From positions 1 to 10,296 of the forward strand of contig JBNKCL010000080.1 of the NCBI GenBank assembly GCA_050287725.1: a DNA stretch of 10,296 nucleotides, given 5' to 3'. Below the pieces are notes generated by a model. The model worked only from the letters and a program-made list of their open reading frames with translations, was not told the origin of the DNA and did no database searches. Made by a program: the position numbers and the translations under genes. Of this stretch, positions 1 through 5,223 are shown in pieces (the stretch's first letter is position 1; the number at the start of each line of letters is the position of its first letter). This DNA is from CBFDBF01 sp050287725 (GTDB lineage Bacteria; Pseudomonadota; Gammaproteobacteria; Chromatiales; Chromatiaceae).

Positions 1-1
1 C

Positions 2-310
2 CTCGCTGCCGCCGCGGCCCTGGGGACGGTGCTACGGGAGTTGGGGGGGCTGCTGGGGATTCTTCAGGACGATCCGGAAGCTTTCTTGAAAGGTGGTCAG
101 ATAGGGTTAAGAGGAGCTGTTGGTGTTACGGATTCTGTTTCCACCACGGTTGTGTATTCAGAGGAACATATTGAAGCTCTGATTGCTGATCGTACCCAGG
201 CCAAGAAAGACAAAAACTGGGCCGAATCGGACCGCATCCGTGACGAGCTACAAGAGGCCGGGATCATCCTGGAGGACGGTCCTCAGGGCACCACCTGGCG
301 TCGGGGTTGA
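2..310 (+). CDS. cysS: Cysteinyl-tRNA synthetase, C-terminal fragment (5' end outside window)
   Basis: This is the last ~102 codons of cysteinyl-tRNA synthetase, the cytoplasmic class I enzyme that charges tRNA-Cys with cysteine. The frame is already open at base 2, so the GTG at 29 is not a real start. The fragment matches the enzyme's C-terminal end. The segment LLGILQDDPEAFLKGG is followed by the closing small domain, with IEALIADRTQAKKDKNWAE, SDRIRDELQEAGIILEDG and the family's terminal PQGTTWRR. About twenty residues between FLKGG and IEALI (GLRGAVGVTDSV and around) look like a loop slightly longer than in E. coli CysS. The catalytic HIGH and KMSKS motifs lie upstream of the window. A terminator-like hairpin follows the TGA closely, so cysS probably ends its transcript here. 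Identification is by recognised family sequence. Confidence 0.93.
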   Translation, partial: LAAAAALGTVLRELGGLLGILQDDPEAFLKGGQIGLRGAVGVTDSVSTTVVYSEEHIEALIADRTQAKKDKNWAESDRIRDELQEAGIILEDGPQGTTWRRG

Positions 311-312
311 AC

Positions 313-349
313 GCCGGTCGTCCGGCAAGCGCCGATCGGACTCTTTTTT
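313..349 (+). terminator. Rho-independent terminator of cysS
   Basis: GC-rich dyads just after the cysS stop run into six T residues at 344-349. One fold pairs GCCGG (313-317) with CCGGC (322-326). Another pairs GTCC (320-323) with GGAC (338-341) around GGC/GCC. Either fold ahead of the T-run is a standard intrinsic terminator. Confidence 0.6.
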
Positions 350-394
350 GGGTTTCCGACTTGTGAAATCGGACGCCGGTTGGAAATACTTTGC

Positions 395-423
395 TTGACT
401 TTTGCCGGTTCGGGGATTACTTT
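395..423 (+). promoter_or_regulatory. Candidate sigma-70 promoter of the cold-shock gene
   Basis: TTGACT at 395-400 matches the -35 consensus at five of six positions. It is followed after 17 nt by TACTTT (418-423), which keeps the T, A and final T of the -10 box. Transcription would begin near 430, giving a leader of about 165 nt before the ATG at 595. That is close to the long leader of E. coli cspA mRNA. The rest of 310-594 holds no gene I can support. Confidence 0.45.
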
Positions 424-441
424 CATTACTCCTTCGTAATG
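424..441 (+). promoter_or_regulatory. Small hairpin at the predicted 5' end of the cold-shock leader
   Basis: CATTAC (424-429) and GTAATG (436-441) form a perfect 6-bp inverted repeat around TCCTTC. It sits at the predicted transcription start of the cold-shock gene. It could be a 5' mRNA hairpin or a small operator; the sequence alone does not decide. Confidence 0.3.
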
Positions 442-594
442 GGAATTCTATCCGTTTTCGAATCTTGCTTCGGCGATTCATTCTGTTTCACCCCCGCATA
501 GCGATTTCAATAGTTATTTTCCATATATCGGCAATCGTTCTTTGGTCATGTAGGGCATGTCAGAGAGTTTTTTCAACAACTGAGGTTTATCAAA

Positions 595-804
595 ATGTCT
601 GAGCAGCAAACCGGTACCGTCAAATGGTTCAATGATTCCAAGGGTTATGGATTCATTGCCAGAGAAAATGGTGCCGATCTCTTCGTCCACTTTCGTTCCA
701 TCGTCGGCGACGGCTTCCGCACCCTGAAAGAGGGTCAGCAGGTCCAGTTCACCGAAACTGAAGGGAAGAAGGGCCCGCAGGCCGAGAACGTTGTACCGCT
801 GTAA
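595..804 (+). CDS. CspA-family cold-shock protein
   Basis: This encodes a 69-residue cold-shock domain protein, the usual length for the CspA family: a small cytoplasmic OB-fold that binds single-stranded RNA and DNA and acts as an RNA chaperone. The opening GTVKWFND is diagnostic. RNP1 is visible as KGYGFI (residues 16-21) and RNP2 as LFVHF (29-33), with the usual Phe and His surface residues, and the protein closes with GPQAENV. The start is supported by TGAGG at 581-585, 9 nt before the ATG. The gene appears monocistronic, with its own candidate promoter and long leader, and a hairpin follows the TAA at 802-804. The sequence cannot tell a cold-inducible paralog from a constitutive one, so no numbered Csp symbol is given. 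Confidence 0.95.
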   Translation: MSEQQTGTVKWFNDSKGYGFIARENGADLFVHFRSIVGDGFRTLKEGQQVQFTETEGKKGPQAENVVPL

Positions 805-817
805 ACGTTTTTGACGG

Positions 818-855
818 ACCGGCGGCCGGAGCGGTTTTCCGGTTCGGCCGCCGGT
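818..855. terminator. Strong GC hairpin between the convergent csp and kinase genes
   Basis: An 11-bp perfect inverted repeat (818-828 with 845-855, ACCGGCGGCCG and its complement) can extend by two weaker pairs around a ~12-nt loop. It lies just after the cold-shock stop, and the kinase gene ends at 893 on the other strand. The plus-strand tail is only TTATTC, with no good U-run, so an intrinsic terminator or an mRNA 3' stabiliser are both possible. Confidence 0.5.
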
Positions 856-892
856 TATTCATAATCTAGAGGGCCGCGGCGCAGCCCGTTCG

Positions 893-2200
893 TCACCCCG
901 CCTCGGGAACGGGGAGGGTGATGGTGATGGTAGTGCCTTCGCCTGCCGTGCTCGCGATGGCCAGAGTGCCGCCGTGGGCTTCCGCAATCATCCGGCACAG
1001 GTAGAGACCGAGGCCGTAGCCCCCCGTTTCCCGCTGACGTGCGGGATCCACCCGATAAAACGGTTCCATCAGATGCGGCAGGTGTTGTTCCTCGATGCCG
1101 AAGCCGAAATCGCGTACCAGGATAGTGACCCGGTTCTCTTCCACAGACAGCTTGAGTTCTGGCGGTTGGGCCTGTTCCGGGGTATGGCGCAGGGCGTTTT
1201 CCAGCAGGTTCTTCAATAACAGCCGCAGGCGCGGTGCATCCGCCGATATTTCGATCTCCTCGTTCGGCAGTTCAAGCGCGATCTGTTGACCCTGAAACTT
1301 GGTTTCGACGAATTCGCGTATCAACGCATTGAGGGAAAGCGGGCGTTTATGCAATACCTGGTGATCGGTACTGAGCCGTTCGGTTTCCAGCAACTCCTCG
1401 ATCAGTTTCTCCATCTCGTCCAGATCGCGATTCAGTTCCTGTTGTTGCCGTAGATCGGGCAACAGCTCCACCGAGACCTTGGCGCGCGTCAGGGGTGAAC
1501 GCAGTTCGTGGCTGATGGCGAGCAGCAGTTGCCGTTTGGCGTCCAGCATCCGCTGGATCTCGTCGGCCATGGCATTGATGCTGGTGGCGAGGCTGCCCAG
1601 TTCGTCACGGCGGCGGATCTCGATGCGATGGGTGAGATCACCCGCGCCAAAACGTTCCACCCCCGCATGGATGGTTTGGATGGGGGCAAACAGCCGCCGG
1701 GTCGCGGCGTACAACGCCACCAGCACCAGCAACAGCATGCCCAGACCCTGGAGGCCGCGCCATTCGGTGCGTTCCCGGAGATACGGGAGCGAAAAGAGCA
1801 GGGTGTATTCACCCCTGCGGGTGACCAGATATCTCCGGCCCTCCCGTTCTCCCAGGGTGTATTCGGTTCCGTTTCGGACGAAGCTTCGGTGGGGGCTGAT
1901 GGTGGCCGGGTCCACGGGTTGTCCGCTGGAGGACCAGGTGCCCTTCGGACCGAGGATGACGATATCCACCGGCAGATGGGCGGCCAGCTGTGCCGCCCGC
2001 TCCTGATCCGGCGGAATCCCGATATCCGCCTGCATGTACTCAAGATACTGCAGGATGTGCGGACCGATATTCTCGTCGAAGTGGGTGTGAAACGCCGCCC
2101 GAAACCCGATGCCGGCCACTGCCGAAAGCAGCAATGCGATCACCAGGAACTGCAGTACCAGTTTGCCGGAGAGGGAGCGGAAAAAACCGGGGCGCTTCAT
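893..2200 (-). CDS. Membrane sensor histidine kinase, CpxA/RstB-like
   Basis: This is a 435-residue inner-membrane sensor kinase that autophosphorylates on His and passes the phosphate to its partner regulator. A transmembrane helix at about 13-33 is followed by a short periplasmic region (~34-147). A second helix lies at ~151-167 and a HAMP linker at ~168-220. The dimerisation/H-box is AISHELRSPLTRAK, with phospho-acceptor His231. The ATPase domain has an N-box NLLENALRH (331-339), a G1 box DFGFGI (364-369) and a G2 box GGYGLGL (393-399). The G1 box has Phe where DxGxG kinases vary, which is normal. The order and the H-box resemble CpxA/EnvZ-class kinases. The ATG overlaps the stop of the regulator gene (ATGA, 2197-2200), which suggests translational coupling. 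The signal is unknown, but the Spy/CpxP-family gene upstream suggests envelope or metal stress. Nothing appears broken. Confidence 0.95.
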   Translation of the reverse strand: MKRPGFFRSLSGKLVLQFLVIALLLSAVAGIGFRAAFHTHFDENIGPHILQYLEYMQADIGIPPDQERAAQLAAHLPVDIVILGPKGTWSSSGQPVDPATISPHRSFVRNGTEYTLGEREGRRYLVTRRGEYTLLFSLPYLRERTEWRGLQGLGMLLLVLVALYAATRRLFAPIQTIHAGVERFGAGDLTHRIEIRRRDELGSLATSINAMADEIQRMLDAKRQLLLAISHELRSPLTRAKVSVELLPDLRQQQELNRDLDEMEKLIEELLETERLSTDHQVLHKRPLSLNALIREFVETKFQGQQIALELPNEEIEISADAPRLRLLLKNLLENALRHTPEQAQPPELKLSVEENRVTILVRDFGFGIEEQHLPHLMEPFYRVDPARQRETGGYGLGLYLCRMIAEAHGGTLAIASTAGEGTTITITLPVPEAG

Positions 2201-2871
2201 GTCGGTTTCCCCACAAAACGATATCCGCTGCCGCGCACGGTCTGAATGCAGTCCAGCGGTTGCAGTTTATGGCGCAGGCGGCTGACCAGGATATCCACGG
2301 AACGGGTGAACAGATCCGCCTCGATCCCCTTCAACAGGCTCAGGATCTCGTCCCGGCTGAAGGTTTTTCCCGGATGTCTGGCGAATAGTTCGAGTAAGCG
2401 ATATTCCATGGTGCTCAACTCCAACGCAGTCCCGTTCAGGGTGGCGGCGCGCAGGTCGGCGTCGATGAGCAGTTCTCCAAAGCGGAGTATCGGTTCCGGT
2501 TTTTTGTGGCTGCCCGCCCGTTTCAGGATGTTCTGAATTCTCGCTACCAATTCCCGTGGCTCGAACGGCTTTGGCAGGTAGTCGTCGGCGCCCAGTTCCA
2601 GTCCAACTACCCGGTCCATTACCTCCCCGCGGGCGGTGAGCATGATAATCGGAATTTCACTCTCTCTGCGAATCGCCCGGCACACCTCGAAACCGTCCAT
2701 CTCCGGGAGCATTACATCGAGGATAACCAGGTTGAAACCGCCCTGCGCCAGCTTTTTCAACCCGGCGCTGGGGCGCAAGGCGCTCTCCAGTTGCAGCTCG
2801 TGGCGCGCGAAATAACGGCTGAGCAGACTGCCCAGCCGTTCATCGTCATCAATCAGCAGAATCTTATGCAT
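2197..2871 (-). CDS. OmpR/PhoB-family response regulator, CpxR-like
   Basis: This is a 224-residue DNA-binding response regulator and partner of the overlapping kinase. The receiver domain (~3-116) has the acidic pocket at residues 8-10, phospho-acceptor Asp52 in VILDVMLPEMDG, Thr79 in IMLTARG and Lys101 in YLPKPFEPREL. The winged-helix effector domain (~128-221) has a recognition helix around DLFTRSVDILVSRLRHKL and ends in the usual TVRGSGYRFVG wing. The stretches IMLTARG, GLELGADDYLPKPF and ELVARI closely resemble E. coli CpxR. The start at 2871 is chosen because MHKILLIDDD is the canonical beginning. An in-frame ATG at 2907 would add 12 residues that do not belong to the fold, and it has no ribosome site. 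The chosen start also has only a weak upstream purine stretch. A likely target is the phased octamer array at 3899-3928. Confidence 0.94.
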   Translation of the reverse strand: MHKILLIDDDERLGSLLSRYFARHELQLESALRPSAGLKKLAQGGFNLVILDVMLPEMDGFEVCRAIRRESEIPIIMLTARGEVMDRVVGLELGADDYLPKPFEPRELVARIQNILKRAGSHKKPEPILRFGELLIDADLRAATLNGTALELSTMEYRLLELFARHPGKTFSRDEILSLLKGIEADLFTRSVDILVSRLRHKLQPLDCIQTVRGSGYRFVGKPT

Positions 2872-2913
2872 CCGGGCTAGATTACCGTAAGGCGGTCGGC
2901 GATGCACAGTCGT

Positions 2914-2935
2914 TTAGAATCTATTTCATGATCCT
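2914..2935 (+). repeat. Left terminal inverted repeat of the MITE-like element
   Basis: The arm begins TTAGAATCTA and ends GATCCT. Compared with the reverse complement of 3167-3188 it matches at 17 of 22 positions, and the outermost six bases are identical. Confidence 0.7.
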
Positions 2936-2946
2936 TCACGACCCGC

Positions 2947-3047
2947 GTTGTTGCCCGAAATGCGTGGCTGCTAGGCGCACCGTGCAGCACAGTACTTGCT
3001 GTACGGGCAAGCGGTGCAACATCGCAGGCGCGCATTTCGGGCACAAC
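2947..3047. repeat. Internal hairpin 1 of the MITE-like element
   Basis: A 13-bp perfect stem (2952-2964 with 3031-3043; core CCCGAAATGCG) is extended by four pairs (2947-2950 with 3044-3047) across a bulged T at 2951. The ~66-nt loop carries a nested stem, GCACCG (2977-2982) with CGGTGC (3012-3017), and a further small dyad around 2990-3004. The fold is nested, unlike a simple terminator. Confidence 0.7.
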
Positions 3048-3055
3048 CCCTTGGG

Positions 3056-3156
3056 GACCGGGCGCTTTTCGTCCATGGCTTTGTTGCGTCTCGCTCATAT
3101 AGCGAAGGCTACACTACGCTTGACGCGTCGCGCCCTGAACGAAAATCGCCACGGTC
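3056..3156. repeat. Internal hairpin 2 of the MITE-like element
   Basis: Bases 3056-3072 pair with 3139-3156 as 17-18 stacked positions with one mismatch (3065/3146) and one bulged A (3151). The enclosed ~66 nt has another small stem, TCGCT with AGCGA around CATAT near 3091-3107. It is the same overall size as hairpin 1, so the element is built from two similarly sized lobes. Confidence 0.7.
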
Positions 3157-3166
3157 GCGGCCGTGC

Positions 3167-3188
3167 AGGATTATAGGATAGGTTCTAA
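3167..3188 (-). repeat. Right terminal inverted repeat of the MITE-like element
   Basis: Read on the minus strand this arm begins TTAGAACCTA and ends AATCCT, pairing with 2914-2935. Its outer end stops one base before the lipoprotein stop codon (minus strand TGA, plus-strand 3189-3191). Confidence 0.7.
3170..3175 (-). promoter_or_regulatory. Possible -10 box in the right inverted repeat, facing the regulator gene
   Basis: The minus strand reads a perfect TATAAT here, inside the right inverted repeat and directed at the response regulator start ~300 bp away. No good -35 lies at 16-18 nt. It may be chance, an activator-dependent promoter, or a promoter brought in by the element. Confidence 0.25.
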
Positions 3189-3758
3189 TCACAGAAGCCG
3201 TATCTGGCTATGAGGCGTGACCGGATCATCTGCCAGCGCCGGCACGAACGGAGAGTTCCGCCGGTGTTCCTGGGAGAGATCCTTCCGGTGCCGCCGGTCC
3301 GAAGAGTCCCGATCGTACCGGTCATGCCGTTCCATCCGTTCCTGAATGGTGGTGCGCAGCGTCTGTTGCTGTTCCGGGGTCAGGCTGTCATAGAATGCGG
3401 CGATCGCTGCGATCACCCTCGGGGCTTGTGCCTTGATTGCATCACCCCGCTCGTTCACCAGCGCCAGCGCCTTCTGTTGATCCAGTGTGGGTTGGTCCAG
3501 CAGCGACAGCAGTTCCGATTTCATATCCGTACGCTCTTTGCGCATCTCCTTGCGTGCGGTCATCAGCGCTTCTTTGACGTCGTTGAGTTTAGCGATCTGC
3601 TCTTGGTTCAGATCCAGTTTCTCGCTGACCCGGTCCATGATCCGCTGGGCGAACATTTCTGGGTCGGGGCGGTGGTCGCGCTGGTTGCAGGCTGTCAGGG
3701 TGCCGATCAGGGCAAGTCCGCTGATGGCAAGCAGGGTCCGTTGGATTACGATGTTCAT
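3189..3758 (-). CDS. Spy/CpxP-family (LTXXQ) envelope lipoprotein
   Basis: This is a 189-residue predicted lipoprotein of the Spy/CpxP family, whose members are periplasmic chaperones or stress/metal sensors that can restrain the partner kinase. Residues 7-23 form a hydrophobic signal followed by lipobox LTAC (21-24), so Cys24 would be lipidated. The mature part is almost entirely helical. It has a degenerate motif LDLNQEQ (48-54) and a clear LTPEQ (126-130), the family's two LTXXQ copies. Residues ~141-168 are strongly charged and rich in Arg, His and Asp (RHDRYDRDSSDRRHRKDL), a possible metal- or nucleic-acid-like surface. The start is set by AGAGAGGA (plus strand 3766-3773), 7 nt before the ATG. 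The open frame continues far upstream but only as a shadow of the transporter gene. The gene precedes the regulator and kinase, and its stop abuts the MITE-like element, so the last ~20 residues may be altered. E. coli CpxP is soluble, so lipidation would be a difference. Confidence 0.88.
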   Translation of the reverse strand: MNIVIQRTLLAISGLALIGTLTACNQRDHRPDPEMFAQRIMDRVSEKLDLNQEQIAKLNDVKEALMTARKEMRKERTDMKSELLSLLDQPTLDQQKALALVNERGDAIKAQAPRVIAAIAAFYDSLTPEQQQTLRTTIQERMERHDRYDRDSSDRRHRKDLSQEHRRNSPFVPALADDPVTPHSQIRLL

Positions 3759-3765
3759 TACAAAA

Positions 3766-3773
3766 TCCTCTCT
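3766..3773 (-). promoter_or_regulatory. Shine-Dalgarno site fixing the lipoprotein start
   Basis: The minus strand reads AGAGAGGA, 7 nt before the ATG at 3758. This is what rules out the much longer open frame reaching to 4961. Confidence 0.75.
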
Positions 3774-3861
3774 ATGGTGTTTGATTTGGATGTCGCAGCC
3801 GGACCGGAGATTCAGGGGAAGGTTCGTAACGACCGCACCGACTACGGCATCCATGCGATAG

Positions 3862-3867
3862 AGAATA
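3862..3867 (-). promoter_or_regulatory. Candidate -10 box of the lipoprotein gene
   Basis: The minus strand reads TATTCT, four of six consensus bases, with no clear -35. This is typical of an activator-dependent promoter. It would start transcription near 3855, and the octamer array would lie at about -44 to -73. Weak on its own. Confidence 0.3.
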
Positions 3868-3898
3868 GGGTCAAACAGGAAGGAAAGCCTTTCAGCGG

Positions 3899-3928
3899 TG
3901 TAACGGAATGTTTCGGTTTGTAACGGCG
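3899..3928. promoter_or_regulatory. Three phased TGTAACGG-like octamers, candidate response-regulator operator
   Basis: TGTAACGG occurs at 3899-3906 and again at 3919-3926, and TGTTTCGG (six of eight identical) fills the middle at 3909-3916. The exact 10-bp spacing puts all three on one face of the helix. This is the arrangement OmpR-family regulators bind as head-to-tail dimers. Another GTAACG lies apart at 3826-3831. The array sits about 58 bp from each of the two divergent candidate starts, so one regulator could act on both genes. The E. coli CpxR box (GTAAA-N5-GTAAA) is related in style but not identical. Confidence 0.55.
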
Positions 3929-3936
3929 TGCCGGAA

Positions 3937-3966
3937 GCGACGGCAGGTGTGAGTGAAACGTATACT
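3937..3966 (+). promoter_or_regulatory. Candidate promoter of the MFS transporter
   Basis: TATACT at 3961-3966 matches five of six -10 bases. The best upstream hexamer, GCGACG (3937-3942, 18 nt away), keeps only the central GAC. A good -10 with a poor -35 again fits an activated promoter, with a start near 3973. Confidence 0.4.
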
Positions 3967-4007
3967 CTATTGGTGCGAAACGAACGGATAGACGAGACTG
4001 GCCAGCG

Positions 4008-5207
4008 ATGACCGGAAACGACCAGCAGGGCGGTCACAGAATCCCCCCGGGTATCTGGGTGCTCGGGTTTGTCAGCCTGTTGATGGATACCTCCTCGGAA
4101 CTCATCCACAGTCTGTTGCCGGCGTTTCTGGTCTCGGTGCTGGGCGCGAGTGCCTTCACGGTTGGATTGATCGAGGGGGTGGCGGAGGCCACCGCGCTGT
4201 TCGTCAAGGTGTTCTCCGGCGTCATGAGCGACTATCTGCGACGACGCAAGGTGTTGGCGGTGATCGGCTACGGCCTCGGGGCCCTGAGCAAACCGCTGTT
4301 CGCGGTTGCCGCCAGCGCCGGGCCGGTGTTCGTCGCCCGGTTCGTGGACCGGATCGGCAAAGGCATCCGCGGCGCGCCGCGCGACGCCCTGATTGCAGAC
4401 ATCACACCGCAAGGGGTGCGCGGAGCCGCCTACGGTCTGCGTCAGTCGCTCGATACGGTCGGCGCATTTCTGGGGCCGCTGCTGGGCATAGGATTGATGC
4501 TGCTGTGGGCCGACGATTTCCGGGCTGTCTTCTGGGTCGCGGCGTTCCCGGGCTTCCTGGCGGTGATATTGTTGGTGTTCGGGGTGCGCGAGCCACGGCA
4601 GCATCCGGGCGGGCCACGCGCCCGGCCGATTCACTGGCATGAACTGCGGCGGCTGCAACCGGAGTACTGGTGGGTGGTGGCGATCGGCGCCATCTTCGCC
4701 CTGGCCCGATTCAGCGAGGCGTTTCTGGTGCTGCGCGCCCAACAGCTCGGACTCCCGTTGGCCTGGCTGCCGCTGATCCTGGTCGCCATGAATCTGGTCT
4801 ATGCGGTCGCCGCCTATCCTTTCGGCCGTCTCGCGGACCGCCTGAACCGTGCCCGTTTGTTGGGGTTCGGGCTCGTGGTACTGGCGGCTGCCGATCTGGC
4901 GCTGGCGCGTGCCGACTCCTGGAGTCTGGTGTTTTTCGGAGTCGCTCTCTGGGGGTTGCACATGGGCGTTACCCAGGGACTGTTGGTGACCATGGTTGCC
5001 GATACGGCCCCGGACGATCTGCGCGGGACCGCGTTCGGGGCTTTCAATCTCTTAAGCGGTGCGGCGATGCTGATGGCCAGTGTCCTGGCCGGTTTGTTGT
5101 GGGACCATTTCGGCCCTGCCGCCAGCTTCTACCTCGGCCTGTTTTTTTGCCTGCTCGCGCTTGGGGTGATCCTGTTTCGGTCACCGGCCCCGCGGGGGGC
5201 GGGATGA
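4008..5207 (+). CDS. Major facilitator superfamily (MFS) transporter
   Basis: This is a 399-residue inner-membrane carrier with hydrophobic segments spread over its whole length, consistent with 12 helices. The first helices contain LGFVSLLMDTSSELIHSLLP. The loop after helix 2 has the MFS motif A form GVMSDYLRRRKV (71-82). The stretch RFVDRIGKGIRGAPRDALIA (111-130) is characteristic of a bacterial MFS subgroup, and the two halves are separated by a basic loop near residues 190-215 (EPRQHPGGPRARPIHW). The substrate cannot be read from sequence; small-molecule or drug efflux are possibilities only. The ribosome site before the ATG is weak (GAGACTGG). Transcription is divergent from the stress lipoprotein gene, so joint control by the phased octamers is plausible. 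The stop lies only 16 bp from the end of convergent ettA, with no clear terminator between them. Confidence 0.9.
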   Translation: MTGNDQQGGHRIPPGIWVLGFVSLLMDTSSELIHSLLPAFLVSVLGASAFTVGLIEGVAEATALFVKVFSGVMSDYLRRRKVLAVIGYGLGALSKPLFAVAASAGPVFVARFVDRIGKGIRGAPRDALIADITPQGVRGAAYGLRQSLDTVGAFLGPLLGIGLMLLWADDFRAVFWVAAFPGFLAVILLVFGVREPRQHPGGPRARPIHWHELRRLQPEYWWVVAIGAIFALARFSEAFLVLRAQQLGLPLAWLPLILVAMNLVYAVAAYPFGRLADRLNRARLLGFGLVVLAAADLALARADSWSLVFFGVALWGLHMGVTQGLLVTMVADTAPDDLRGTAFGAFNLLSGAAMLMASVLAGLLWDHFGPAASFYLGLFFCLLALGVILFRSPAPRGAG

Positions 5208-5223
5208 GAGCTACAAGGACGTA

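Larger units (their letters stand above)
2914..3188. mobile_element. MITE-like non-coding element inserted in the stress operon
   Basis: This ~275-bp block fills most of the gap between the response regulator start and the lipoprotein stop. Its ends are imperfect 22-bp inverted repeats (2914-2935 and 3167-3188), matching at 17 of 22 positions. Inside are two long hairpins (arms 2947-2964/3031-3047 and 3056-3072/3139-3156) separated by a small CCCCTTGGGG palindrome. No credible gene lies inside: 82-, 73- and 61-codon open frames exist but resemble no protein I know and track the hairpins. This architecture fits a miniature inverted-repeat transposable element moved by a transposase elsewhere in the genome. 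The target duplication is unclear. TA dinucleotides flank the GAATC...GGTTC core (2915-2916, 3186-3187), and CACAG occurs just outside on both sides (2905-2909, 3190-3194) but at unequal distances. No transposase family can be assigned from this sequence alone. Confidence 0.7.

Noticed and set aside
402..602. 66-codon ORF upstream of the cold-shock gene
   Set aside because: It overlaps the predicted promoter and leader, has no ribosome site and resembles nothing known.
1508..2245. 245-codon plus-strand ORF
   Set aside because: It is antisense to the histidine kinase and has no protein-like composition.
2872..2907. Earlier response-regulator start at 2907
   Set aside because: The added 12 residues precede the canonical MHKILLIDDD start and no ribosome site supports them.
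2928..3176. 82-codon ORF inside the MITE-like element
   Set aside because: It has no recognisable domain, its sequence follows the hairpin arms, and no ribosome site precedes it. It is better explained as part of the repeat structure.
2905..3194. CACAG direct repeat as target-site duplication of the element
   Set aside because: The two copies lie 4 and 1 bases from the inverted-repeat ends, so they cannot be called a duplication without knowing the true ends.
3759..4961. Upstream extension of the lipoprotein frame to a 590-codon minus-strand ORF
   Set aside because: It lies antisense to the transporter gene and reads as Gln/Arg/His-rich nonsense. A strong ribosome site and signal peptide fix the start at 3758.
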